45,817 nucleotides of DNA from CAZMCC01 sp964564695 (GTDB taxonomy: Bacteria; Planctomycetota; Phycisphaerae; Phycisphaerales; UBA1924), in assembly GCA_964564695.1 (NCBI GenBank), contig CAZMCC010000017.1, positions 1 through 45,817 of the forward strand, read 5' to 3'. Shown here piece by piece: positions 7,263 to 15,255 of this stretch (its first letter is position 1; every line of letters begins with the position of its first letter). The translations under genes were made by a program, and so were the position numbers. The notes below the pieces were generated by a model. It saw only the letters and a program-made list of their open reading frames with translations, was not told the origin of the DNA and made no database searches.

Positions 7263-8546
7263 ATGCCCACGCCGGGCGAATCCTTTCGATCGAATGACGC
7301 ACGCTCGGGGCCGCCCGGGCGAGGCGGTCTCATCCGCGTCGGCGGCAAGGTCGATCTCGATGCGCTGCGCCGGGCGATCCATGAGCAGGGGGATGGGCCG
7401 GAGGTTGTCGCGGCGGCCCAGGCGCAGAGCGATGGTGACGAGACGGTCGCGGCGCCCGAGGCCGAGGACGATGCGCCGAACCGGGTTGAGTTCGAGCTGC
7501 GGCGGGACCTGAACAAGCGACTCGACAAGTATTTGACGGATCGCATCACGTTCATGAGCCGCACGCAGCTTCAGAAGCTGATCGACGACGGCGGGGTGAC
7601 GGTGAACGGGCGTCAGCCGAAGGGGTCGACGAAGCTGCGGCTGGGGGACAAGGTGGAGGTGTTCATCCCCGCGCCGCCGGCGGAGGCGACGCCGGCCCAA
7701 GATATCCCGTTGGATGTGCTGTTCGAGGACGAGTCCATCATCGTGCTGAACAAGCAGGCGGACATCATCGTGCACCCGGCGCGGTCGCACCTGTCGGGGA
7801 CGATGATCAACGCGCTGGCGTATCACTTCCGGCATCGGTCGGGGGGCGCGCTGAGCAAGGTGGGGGAGGAGTGGGCGCGGCCGGGGGTCGTGCACCGGCT
7901 CGATCGCAACACCACCGGGGCGATCGTGTTCGCGAAGACCGACGAGGCGCACTTCAAGCTGGCGCGCCAGTTCGAGGTGCGGACGGTGGACAAGCGGTAC
8001 GTGGCGCTGGTGCACGGGCGGGTGGAGCCGTTGGTGGATGTAATTGATGTGCCGATCGGGCGGAACCCGTGGGGGGGAAGGGGGATTCGGGGGAATACCG
8101 GGGGGGGGCAGGGGGGGTGGGGGAAGACGGGGGGTGCGATCTACGGGGGGCTCGGGGGGTTGGGGGCGAAGGGGGGGGGGGGGAGGGCGGGGGGGAGGGG
8201 GGGGGTGTCGATCGTGGAGGTGGAGCTGAAGACGGGGCGGACGCACCAGATCCGTGTGCACTTTTCGCACCGCGGATGGCCGTTGGTGGGGGATGACATG
8301 TACACGGGGCGGAGCGTCGAGATGCCGGCGACGGAGGATCAGCCGGCGGCTTCGTTTGCGCGGCAGGCGCTGCACGCGGCGATGCTCGCGTTTCGGCATC
8401 CGATTTCGGGGGAGGCGATGAGATTCGTGGCGCCGTTGCCGGGGGATATTCGAAGGTTGCTCGCGGGGGTGCGGGCGAAGGCGGGGGCGGAGGAGCCGGG
8501 GGATGTGCCGGGGAGCGTGCTGAAGTTGGAGGAGTTGTTGCGGTAG
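7263..8546 (+). CDS. RluA-family pseudouridine synthase with glycine-rich insert
   Basis: A 427-residue RNA uridine isomerase. Residues about 1-75 are a variable extension. An S4 RNA-binding domain follows (about 84-135: LNKRLDKYLTDR, VTVNGRQPKGSTKLRLGDKV). The catalytic domain starts near 150 (VLFEDESIIVLNKQADIIVHP) and has the HRLDRNTTG motif with catalytic Asp214, then VDKRYVALVHGRV and LKTGRTHQIRVHFSH. Family members act on 23S rRNA or tRNA; the target here is not clear. Residues about 270-315 are almost only Gly with some Arg/Lys/Trp. They replace the stretch that usually carries the AxTxY segment before the VEV-L-TGRTHQIR strand. The ATG at 7263 lies 25 bp after the upstream stop; no strong ribosome site is visible. 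Confidence 0.88.
   Translation: MPTPGESFRSNDARSGPPGRGGLIRVGGKVDLDALRRAIHEQGDGPEVVAAAQAQSDGDETVAAPEAEDDAPNRVEFELRRDLNKRLDKYLTDRITFMSRTQLQKLIDDGGVTVNGRQPKGSTKLRLGDKVEVFIPAPPAEATPAQDIPLDVLFEDESIIVLNKQADIIVHPARSHLSGTMINALAYHFRHRSGGALSKVGEEWARPGVVHRLDRNTTGAIVFAKTDEAHFKLARQFEVRTVDKRYVALVHGRVEPLVDVIDVPIGRNPWGGRGIRGNTGGGQGGWGKTGGAIYGGLGGLGAKGGGGRAGGRGGVSIVEVELKTGRTHQIRVHFSHRGWPLVGDDMYTGRSVEMPATEDQPAASFARQALHAAMLAFRHPISGEAMRFVAPLPGDIRRLLAGVRAKAGAEEPGDVPGSVLKLEELLR
8069..8207 (+). repeat. G-tract array inside the pseudouridine synthase gene
   Basis: About 140 bases with more than a dozen runs of four or more G on the coding strand, the longest being 12 G. They encode the glycine-rich insert. Closely spaced G-runs of this kind can form G-quadruplex structures. 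The reading frame is kept through the tract. Confidence 0.85.
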
Positions 8547-8564
8547 GGAAGTAGGAGCAAAGGC

Positions 8565-8732
8565 GGTACGCGGAGGGCGCGGAGGTCGCGCGGAGGAACG
8601 CGGAGAAGAGGATGGTGATGTGGATGAACGCGATGTGGCGGGGATCGCCGCCGGCGCATCGCGCTCGTCCTGATCTTCCTGCTTTGCCTTGCTCTGCGTT
8701 CCTCCGCGCTACCTCCGCGTCCTCTGCGTACC
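8565..8732. repeat. 41-bp imperfect palindrome of the CGCGGAGG family
   Basis: The left arm (8565-8605) and right arm (8692-8732) are complementary over 41 bp with four mismatches; three of these would be G-U pairs in plus-strand RNA. The arms are 9-nt-periodic (cgcggaggnn). The element fills the gap between convergent genes, 19 bp after the plus-strand stop at 8546 and 31 bp after the minus-strand stop at 8764. A large hairpin serving both 3' ends is plausible. Confidence 0.85.
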
Positions 8733-8763
8733 GGCGTTCTGCACTCGCTTGCGCTCGCGTCTC

Positions 8764-10002
8764 TTATCGAGCCGCGTTGAACGCTCGGTCGAGGTCGGCA
8801 ATGAGGTCGTCGGGGTGTTCGACGCCGACGCTGAGGCGGATGAGGGTGTCGGAGATGCCGAGCTGGGTGCGGGTCTCGGGGGGGACCGAGGCGTGGGTCA
8901 TGATGGCGGGGTGTTCGATGAGGGATTCGACGCCGCCGAGGGACTCGGCGAGGGCGAAGACCTGGACGTTCTCGAGGAACTTGCGGGCGGCGGCGAGGCC
9001 GGCGCTTTCGCCGGGCTTTCCCTTTGCGGCGCCGGGCTTGATGAAGAACGTGATCATGCCGCCGAAGCCGGACATCTGGTTTTTCGCGATGACGTGCTGC
9101 GGGTGGGAGGGGAGGCCGGGGTGCAGGATGCGTTCGACCTGGGGGTGGGCCTCGAGCCAGGTGGCGATCTTGAGGCCGGAGTCGTTGTGGCGGGCCATGC
9201 GGAGGGCGAGGGTCTTGATGCCGCGGAGGACGAGGTAGGAGTCGAAGGGGCCCATGACGGCGCCGGTGGCGTTCTGGAGGAAGCGCAGGCGCAGGGCGAG
9301 GTCGCGGTTGTTGGTGGCGAGCAGGCCGCCGACGACGTCGGAGTGGCCGTTGAGGTACTTGGTGGCGGAGTGCATCACGAGGTCGAAGCCGTGCTCGAGG
9401 GGGCGCTGGTTGATGGGGCTGGCGAAGGTGTTGTCGCACCCCAGCACGGCCTCGGGGGCCTTCTGGCGGACGAGCTTGGCGATTGCCGCGAGGTCGACGA
9501 TCTTGAGCGTCGGGTTGGTGGGGGTCTCGACCCAGACGAGGCGGGTCTTGGGGGAGATGGCCTCGGCGAGGCGGTTCAGGTCGGTCATGTCGACGTACTT
9601 GAACTTGAGGCCGGCGGAGCGTTCGCGGACGCGGGTGAAGAGCCGGCGTGAGCCGCCGTAGAGGTCGTCCATGGCGATGACTTCGTCGCCGGAGGTGAGC
9701 AGGTCGAGGGCGCAGCTCATGGAGGCGAGGCCGGAGGCGAAGGCGAAGCCGCCGGAGGTGACGTCGTCGGACTCGGGGATGGAGGAGCCTTCGAGGCCGG
9801 CGACCATGCGTTCGAGGGCGTAGCGGGTGGGGTTGTGCGAGCGCGAGTACTCGAAGCCGGAGTGCTCGCCGGGGGAGCGCTGGGCGTAGGTGGAGGTGGT
9901 GAAGATCGGGGGCATGACCGCGCCGGTGACGGGCTCGGGGCGCTGGCCCTGGTGGATGACGCGGGTGTCGAGGTGGGGGGGGTGGGCGTTGTCGTTGTGC
10001 AT
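8764..10002 (-). CDS. Cystathionine gamma-lyase/gamma-synthase family PLP enzyme
   Basis: A 412-residue Cys/Met metabolism PLP enzyme. The N-terminal half has the tetramer and cofactor motif YSRSHNPTRYALE, and the PLP lysine is in HSATKYLNGHSDVVGG (Lys215). The C-terminus has ESLGGVESLIEHPAIMTHAS and the usual SVGVEHPDDLIADL. Because cystathionine beta-synthase is encoded directly upstream, the likely role is gamma-lyase, cleaving cystathionine to cysteine, 2-oxobutyrate and ammonia in reverse transsulfuration. Sequence alone does not exclude cystathionine gamma-synthase. The start was set at ATG 10002 because longer in-frame reading upstream is Arg/Pro-rich and overlaps the next gene. Confidence 0.88.
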   Translation of the reverse strand: MHNDNAHPPHLDTRVIHQGQRPEPVTGAVMPPIFTTSTYAQRSPGEHSGFEYSRSHNPTRYALERMVAGLEGSSIPESDDVTSGGFAFASGLASMSCALDLLTSGDEVIAMDDLYGGSRRLFTRVRERSAGLKFKYVDMTDLNRLAEAISPKTRLVWVETPTNPTLKIVDLAAIAKLVRQKAPEAVLGCDNTFASPINQRPLEHGFDLVMHSATKYLNGHSDVVGGLLATNNRDLALRLRFLQNATGAVMGPFDSYLVLRGIKTLALRMARHNDSGLKIATWLEAHPQVERILHPGLPSHPQHVIAKNQMSGFGGMITFFIKPGAAKGKPGESAGLAAARKFLENVQVFALAESLGGVESLIEHPAIMTHASVPPETRTQLGISDTLIRLSVGVEHPDDLIADLDRAFNAAR

Positions 10003-10015
10003 GGGGGATCCGGAG

Positions 10016-10050
10016 TTCACCACGGAGGACACGGAGATCACGGAGGAAGA
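10016..10050. repeat. CACGGAGGA repeat, single arm
   Basis: One unpaired arm of the 9-nt-periodic family (accacggaggacacggag plus one more unit). It lies 14 bp upstream of the start codon of the cystathionine gamma-lyase gene, an exception to the usual position after a stop codon. Confidence 0.7.
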
Positions 10051-10179
10051 AGGAGAGGATAGGGGGCGCGCGTGGGCCCTTTCGCGCGTAGCCAATCGGT
10101 GAACTCGGAGGGGTAACCGAATTCCTCCGCCCTCGCGGGGCGGTTTGCGATCAAGCCCGGGGTGTCGTGGTCGGACGTT

Positions 10180-10254
10180 CCACGGGCTTGCTTCGTCCGC
10201 CTGTCGGCGGACTGCGCGGCGCCCGTGGCTACAGCCCTGCGCCCCTCCGGGGCG
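10180..10254. repeat. CCACGGG double-hairpin element, copy 2
   Basis: Outer stem CCACGGGC (10180-10187) pairs with GCCCGTGG (10221-10228). Inner stem GTCCGCC (10195-10201) pairs with GGCGGAC (10206-10212). A small hairpin CGCCCC-TCC-GGGGCG follows at 10240-10254. The architecture and the 11-12 base spacing match copy 1 at 2491-2560. The inner stem sequences differ but remain paired, and the eighth outer pair changed from T-A to C-G. It ends 15 bp downstream of the cystathionine beta-synthase stop codon (minus strand). Confidence 0.8.
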
Positions 10255-10268
10255 AAGACGCGGAGCGG

Positions 10269-11675
10269 TCAGCGGGGGAGCTGGCGGCGGAGGTAGTTGA
10301 TGAGGTCGATCTGGGTGATGAGGCCGTGGTAGGCGCCCTGCTCGTCGACGATGAGGGCGACGCGGCCGGCGCGGAAGAGGGGGATGAGGTCGTCGACCTT
10401 GGCGCTGGGGCGGAGCGTTTCGAGCTTGCGGGTCATGTAGTCGGCCACGGAGTGCTCGAAGGCGGCGCGGTCGCGGGCGACGGCGAGGAGCACGTCGCCC
10501 TCGTCGAGGATGCCGGCGACGACTTCCTTGCCGGTCGAGGTGTCCATGACGGCCATCTGGGAGACGCCGTACATCTGCATGCGGAGGATGGCGAGCTTGA
10601 GGGGGTCGGTGGCGCTGAGGGTGTAGTCCTCGCGCCAGTCGTGGCGGCGGGCGATCATGTCGCGCAGGTCGCCGGCGCGGGGGCGCTGGATGAATCCCTG
10701 GTCGATCATCCAGAAGTCGTTGAACATCTTGGAGAGGTACTTGGCGCCGTTGTCGCAGGCGAAGGTGACCACGGTGAGCGGCTTGGTCTGCTTGCGGCAC
10801 CAGACGAGGGCCGCGTGCAGGAGGCAGCCGCTGGAGGAGCCGACGAGCAGGCCTTCTTTCGCGAGCAGCTCGCGGGCGGCGAAGAAGGAATCGCCGTCGG
10901 AGACCTCGACGGCCTCGCTGATGGACTTGATGTCGCACATGTCGGGGACGAAGTCCTCGCCCATGCCTTCGACGAGCCATGAGCCGGCCTGGACGACTTT
11001 GCCCTCGTTCACGAGTGGGGCGAGGATCGAGCCCCGGGGGTCGCCGAGGATGATCTTGACGTCGGGCTTGCGCTCCTTGAAGAACTTGCTCTGGCCCGCG
11101 AGCGTGCCGGACGAGCCGACGCCGACGACGACGGCGTCGACCTTGCCCTGGGTCTGCTCGAAGATCTCGGGGCCGGTGGTGCGGTAGTGGGCGTCGGCGT
11201 TGTCCCAGTTGCTGAACTGGTCGGTGTAGAAGGAGTTGGGGGTTTCCTTGGCGATGCGGGCGGCGACGTCCTGGTAGTACTCGGGGTGGCCCTTGCCGAC
11301 GTCGGAGCGGGTGAGGACGACCTGGGCGCCCATGGCGCGGAGGTGGGCGATTTTTTCCTGCGACATCTTGTCGGGGACGACGACCTTGAGCTTGTCGACG
11401 CGCTGGCCGGCGGCGAGGGCGAGGCCCAGGCCGGTGTTGCCGGCGGTGGCTTCGACGACGGTGGGGGGGGGCGAGCCCTTGGGGTCGAGCTTCCCGTCGC
11501 GCTCGGCGGCCTGGATCATCGAGAGGCCGATGCGGTCCTTGATGGAGCCGGCGGGGTTCATGAGCTCGAGCTTGAGCATGAGCTTGCAGGGGCCGGCGTT
11601 CATGCGGCGGAGCTCGAGCATCGGGGTGTTGCCGATGAGCTCGAGGACGTTGGTGTAGGTCTTGGCGGTGGTCAA
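10269..11675 (-). CDS. Cystathionine beta-synthase with C-terminal CBS pair
   Basis: A 468-residue PLP enzyme that condenses serine and homocysteine to cystathionine. The fold-type II core begins YTNVLELIGNTPMLEL, has the PLP lysine in NPAGSIKDR (Lys46), the substrate loop EATAGNTGLGLA, and the phosphate-binding GVGSSGTLAG. Residues about 340-468 form two CBS domains (DPLKLAILRMQMYGVSQMAV; VALIVDEQGAYHGLITQIDL), which in relatives sense adenosyl ligands or mediate assembly. The start codon is TTG at 11675, with GGGAG about 6 nt upstream. With the downstream gamma-lyase gene it makes a complete transsulfuration route. The 266-bp gap between them contains two repeat elements. Confidence 0.9.
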   Translation of the reverse strand: MTTAKTYTNVLELIGNTPMLELRRMNAGPCKLMLKLELMNPAGSIKDRIGLSMIQAAERDGKLDPKGSPPPTVVEATAGNTGLGLALAAGQRVDKLKVVVPDKMSQEKIAHLRAMGAQVVLTRSDVGKGHPEYYQDVAARIAKETPNSFYTDQFSNWDNADAHYRTTGPEIFEQTQGKVDAVVVGVGSSGTLAGQSKFFKERKPDVKIILGDPRGSILAPLVNEGKVVQAGSWLVEGMGEDFVPDMCDIKSISEAVEVSDGDSFFAARELLAKEGLLVGSSSGCLLHAALVWCRKQTKPLTVVTFACDNGAKYLSKMFNDFWMIDQGFIQRPRAGDLRDMIARRHDWREDYTLSATDPLKLAILRMQMYGVSQMAVMDTSTGKEVVAGILDEGDVLLAVARDRAAFEHSVADYMTRKLETLRPSAKVDDLIPLFRAGRVALIVDEQGAYHGLITQIDLINYLRRQLPR

Positions 11676-11729
11676 GGCCGGCTCCCGTGAATTCGTGCCA
11701 TCAATGTACGCGATTCAAGGCCGGAATTC

Positions 11730-11898
11730 ACCGCAGAGGCGCAGAGGGCGCGGAGGAAGGCAGGAAACGTCACCACGGAGGACACGGAGGACACTGAGAA
11801 AGAAGGAGGGGAGGGAGGCGATTGGGAATGAACCGTACTTCTTGATGCTCCATGTGTTCTCCCCGCCCTCTCCGTGTCCTCCGTGTTCTCCGTGGTGA
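11730..11898. repeat. 27-bp palindrome of the CACGGAGGA family plus unpaired outer arm
   Basis: The inner arms (about 11770-11796 and 11872-11898) pair over 27 bp with only two or three mismatches. A CGCAGAGGCGCAGAGGGCG arm (11733-11755) of the outer type lies to the left without a partner on the right. The element ends 4 bp from the stop codon of the minus-strand dehydrogenase gene (11903), so it would form the very 3' end of that transcript. Confidence 0.85.
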
Positions 11899-11902
11899 AT
11901 CT

Positions 11903-14900
11903 TCATGGGTGGAGGATGGAGTTCGCGAGGATCTCGATGGGGTGCAGCGGCGTACGACCGGTGGCGTCGCGGATCTGGTGGCGGCAGCTTGTGCCGGGGG
12001 CGGCGATGAGCGTGGCGGGGGGCGCGGCGCGCACCGGGGGGAAGACGCTGAGCTCGCCGATCGCGTTCGAGAGGTCGAACTTGTCCTTCATGTAGCCGAA
12101 GGCGCCGGCCATGCCGCAGCAGCCGGAGTCGAGGGTGGTGACGGTGAAGCCGGCGGCGGCGAGCGCTCGCGAGGAGGTCTGAGCGCCCCACAGGGCTTTC
12201 TGGTGGCAGTGGGCGTGGAGCACGACGGGTTGGCCGGAGGACTTCCACTCAAGGCCTCGATGCCTGGATGCCTCGACGCCATCGGCGATGAACTCCTCGA
12301 CCAGGCGTGCTTTGGCGGCGAGGCGCTGACGGACGTCCAAGGGAGTGCGGAGGTTCAGTTGGAGCCAGTCGTCCTTGATCGCGCTGAGGCAGGATGGCTC
12401 GGCCACGAGGATCGCTTCGACCGCGGGGTCGTCGATGGCGGGGCGGAGCAGGTCGAGCGTGCGGTCGGCGGTTTCGATGGCGTCGTCGAGGAGGCCGGTG
12501 GAGATGAGGGCGCGGGCGCAGCAGCCTTGGGCGAAACCGGCTCCCCCCAGGCCGTCGGCGAGGGAACCCTGGGCGGGTCCGAGGTCGACCGAGTATCCGA
12601 GGTGCTCGAGGACGCGGCGTGCCGCGAGGCCGATGTGGGGGTCGTTGTAGGCGGTGAAGCAGTCGGCGAAGAGGAGGACGCGTTTGGAGCCCCCCTCGGC
12701 GATCGGCGCCGGGGTGCGCTTCCACTGCGCGTAGAGCGACCGGGCGAAGGGGGGCACGGTGCGCCGGCGGCTGACGCCGAGCAGCTTCTCGGCGAGCCAC
12801 TTGGTGGGCGCGAGCGAGTTCGTGAAGTTGGCGAGTCCGGGGGTCAGGGCGCCGAGGCGGTTGAGGGCGCGGACGTGGCCGAACACTCTGGCGCTCAGCG
12901 GAGCGCCGCCGCGAAGGCGGAAACGCTGGGCCGTGTACTCGGCCTTGAGGCGCGAGATGTCGACGTTGCTGGGGCATTCGCTCTTGCACGCCTTGCAGGA
13001 GAGGCACAGGTCGAGCGTCGCGATCGTTTCGGGGTCGTCCCAGACGGGGGCGGTCGCGTCACCTTCCCCGCGGATCTGGCCCGTGATGGCGAGTCGCAGG
13101 GCGTTGGCACGGCCGCGGGTCGAGTGGCGTTCGTCGAGGGTGGCTCGGAACGACGGGCACATGGTGCCGCCGGTGGTCTTGCGGCAGAGGCCGGAGCCGT
13201 TGCATTGCTCGGCGGCGCCGACGAGGCCGTGCTGGTCGTCGAACGAGAAGAAGGTGGGGATGGCTGGGGCGGCACTCGATTTAAGCGTTCGCAGGTTCTC
13301 GGTGATCGAGCTTTCGGTGCCGGCGCCGACGATGTTGCCGGGGTTGAGCACGCCGGCGGGGTCGAAGAGGTGCTTGACCTCGCGGAAGGCGTCCATGAGC
13401 TCGGGGCCGTAGAAGCGTTCGAGGAGCGGGCCGCGGACGCGGCCGTCGCCGTGCTCGCCGGACATGACGCCGCCGAGTTCGCGGGCGAGGTCGGCGACTT
13501 CGACGGCGATGGCGACCATCCTCGCGCGGTCGGATTCGTCGTGCAGGTCGATCATGGGACGGACGTGGAGGACGCCGACGCTGGCGTGGGCCCAGTAGGC
13601 GGCCCGTGTGGCGTGGCGGCCGACGATCTGCTTGAAGCGGGCGACGAACTCGCCGAGGCGTTCCACGGGCACGGCGTTGTCTTCGACGAAGGTCACGGGC
13701 TTGCGCTTGCCGGGCAGGCCGTGGAGGAGGGGCTCGCCTGCCTTGCGGAGTTTCCAGGCTTTGAGCATGGCGGGGGCGTCGGTGTAGGTGGCGAGTCCCC
13801 CCCCACCGGCCTCGCCACGGAGCACACCCGGGGTGGAGCGCATCAGGGATCGCAGGGCGGCGAAGGCGGCCTCGAGCTCGGGGTGCGGATCGGTGAAGGC
13901 GCTGAACTCGACGTAGAGGACGGCTTTGGGGTCGCCGCGGGCGGTGTCGGCGCCGGGGAGGAGGTCGACGTAGGCGCGGTACTCGATGTTGCCGCGGGCG
14001 GCGTCGAGGACGACGTCGTCGAGGAGTTCGACGGCGGTGAGGCCGAGGGGGGCGCCGGTGTCGAGGATGGGGTTGACGGCGGCGATGGCGTGCTCGAGGG
14101 TGGTGAAGCTGATGACGGCGAGGCCGCGGGCGCGGGGGGACGGGTGGAGTTTCAACGTGGCGCCGAGGGTGACGGCGAGGGTGCCCTCGGAGCCGCAGAG
14201 GAGGCCGGTGAGGTCGAGGTCGGATGGCGTGACGCCCCCCCCCTCGCGATCGAGCTGGGCGAGGATGAGGTCGAGGCCGTAGCCGGCGTTGCGGCGGATG
14301 GTTTTGGGGAAGCGTTCGCGGATGAGGGCGGCGTGGCGGCGGGTGATGTGGGCGACGCCCTCGGCGAGGCGCAGGGCGGTAGCGTCGCGAGCGCCGGCGC
14401 CTGGTCCGAGTCGCACGCGCTCGCCGGTGGCGAGGACGACGTCGAGGCTCGCGACGTTTTCGCTGGTGCGGCCGTAGCGGATCGAGCGTGCGCCGGCGGC
14501 GTTGTTGCCGACGCAGCCACCGATGGCGGCCTGGGCGGTGGTCGCGGGATCCGGCGCGAAGAACATGCCCGCGCGGCGCGTCACGAGCTCGCGGTTGAGG
14601 TCGTCGACCGTGATGCCGGGCTCGACGGTGCACGTGTGGCCCTGGATGTCGACCTCGATGAGGCGGCGCAGGTGCGCGGAGAGGTCGATGACGACGGCCC
14701 GGTTGGTGCATTGGCCGGCGAGGCTGGTGCCGCCGCCTCGGGGGAGCAGCGCGATGCCGCGGGCGCCGCACCAGGCGACGACGGTCGCGGCGTCGTCGGC
14801 GTCGACGGGGACGACCACGCCGATGGGCTCGACCTGGTAGAGCGATGCGTCGGTGGAATAGAGGCCGCGGTCGTGGGGGCCGAAGCGGACCTCGCCGCGG

Positions 14901-14965
14901 CTCGCGCGGCGCAGCTCCTGCGCGAGGGCTTCGCGCGCGGGGTCGCCGGCGTTGAGCGAGTCCAC
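11903..14965 (-). CDS. FAD/Fe-S D-2-hydroxyacid (2-hydroxyglutarate) dehydrogenase, YdiJ type
   Basis: A fusion of about 1020 residues. The N-terminal half is a VAO-type FAD-binding oxidase (RGGGTSLAGQCTNRAVVIDL, GCVGNNAAGARSIRYG, LLCGSEGTLAVTL, GEHGDGRVRG). It is followed by a GlpC-like ferredoxin domain with CNGSGLCRKTTGGTMCPSF and CLSCKACKSECPSNVD, and two cysteine-rich CCG-type modules (QGCCARALISTGLL, CHQKALWG, DSGCCGMAGAFGY). This order matches E. coli YdiJ, which oxidises D-2-hydroxyglutarate or related acids and passes electrons onward. I chose GTG at 14965 because GGAGG lies 4 nt upstream and the length then fits the family; GTG 15043 is an alternative without a ribosome site. Confidence 0.88.
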   Translation of the reverse strand: MDSLNAGDPAREALAQELRRASRGEVRFGPHDRGLYSTDASLYQVEPIGVVVPVDADDAATVVAWCGARGIALLPRGGGTSLAGQCTNRAVVIDLSAHLRRLIEVDIQGHTCTVEPGITVDDLNRELVTRRAGMFFAPDPATTAQAAIGGCVGNNAAGARSIRYGRTSENVASLDVVLATGERVRLGPGAGARDATALRLAEGVAHITRRHAALIRERFPKTIRRNAGYGLDLILAQLDREGGGVTPSDLDLTGLLCGSEGTLAVTLGATLKLHPSPRARGLAVISFTTLEHAIAAVNPILDTGAPLGLTAVELLDDVVLDAARGNIEYRAYVDLLPGADTARGDPKAVLYVEFSAFTDPHPELEAAFAALRSLMRSTPGVLRGEAGGGGLATYTDAPAMLKAWKLRKAGEPLLHGLPGKRKPVTFVEDNAVPVERLGEFVARFKQIVGRHATRAAYWAHASVGVLHVRPMIDLHDESDRARMVAIAVEVADLARELGGVMSGEHGDGRVRGPLLERFYGPELMDAFREVKHLFDPAGVLNPGNIVGAGTESSITENLRTLKSSAAPAIPTFFSFDDQHGLVGAAEQCNGSGLCRKTTGGTMCPSFRATLDERHSTRGRANALRLAITGQIRGEGDATAPVWDDPETIATLDLCLSCKACKSECPSNVDISRLKAEYTAQRFRLRGGAPLSARVFGHVRALNRLGALTPGLANFTNSLAPTKWLAEKLLGVSRRRTVPPFARSLYAQWKRTPAPIAEGGSKRVLLFADCFTAYNDPHIGLAARRVLEHLGYSVDLGPAQGSLADGLGGAGFAQGCCARALISTGLLDDAIETADRTLDLLRPAIDDPAVEAILVAEPSCLSAIKDDWLQLNLRTPLDVRQRLAAKARLVEEFIADGVEASRHRGLEWKSSGQPVVLHAHCHQKALWGAQTSSRALAAAGFTVTTLDSGCCGMAGAFGYMKDKFDLSNAIGELSVFPPVRAAPPATLIAAPGTSCRHQIRDATGRTPLHPIEILANSILHP

Positions 14966-15255
14966 GCCCCCTCCAACCCCCACGGGCCCTGGGCCGGGCG
15001 GGGTGGTGTTGCGGGACGAGTTGGTCAGCACGGGGAGGCGCACAGCGTGTATTTCGGTCGAGCGCCGGATCGGGCCCGGCGAAAACAACCGGAGAACCCC
15101 GATTGTGGAGACAGCGTACCCCGATCGGCCATTGGGGGGGAAACGGGGGGAATTCCCCGCCTCCCACCCACATCGGCTCAACCGGGCCGGCGGATAGACT
15201 CGCGCAGGCGATCGTGATGGTGGGGAGTGGCGGTGGGGGCAGGAGTGATTCCGCG

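Noticed and set aside
11852..15217. A 1121-codon plus-strand open frame opposite the dehydrogenase gene
   Set aside because: It has repetitive Gly/Ala/Glu/Val composition and no motifs, while the minus strand encodes a complete YdiJ-type enzyme.
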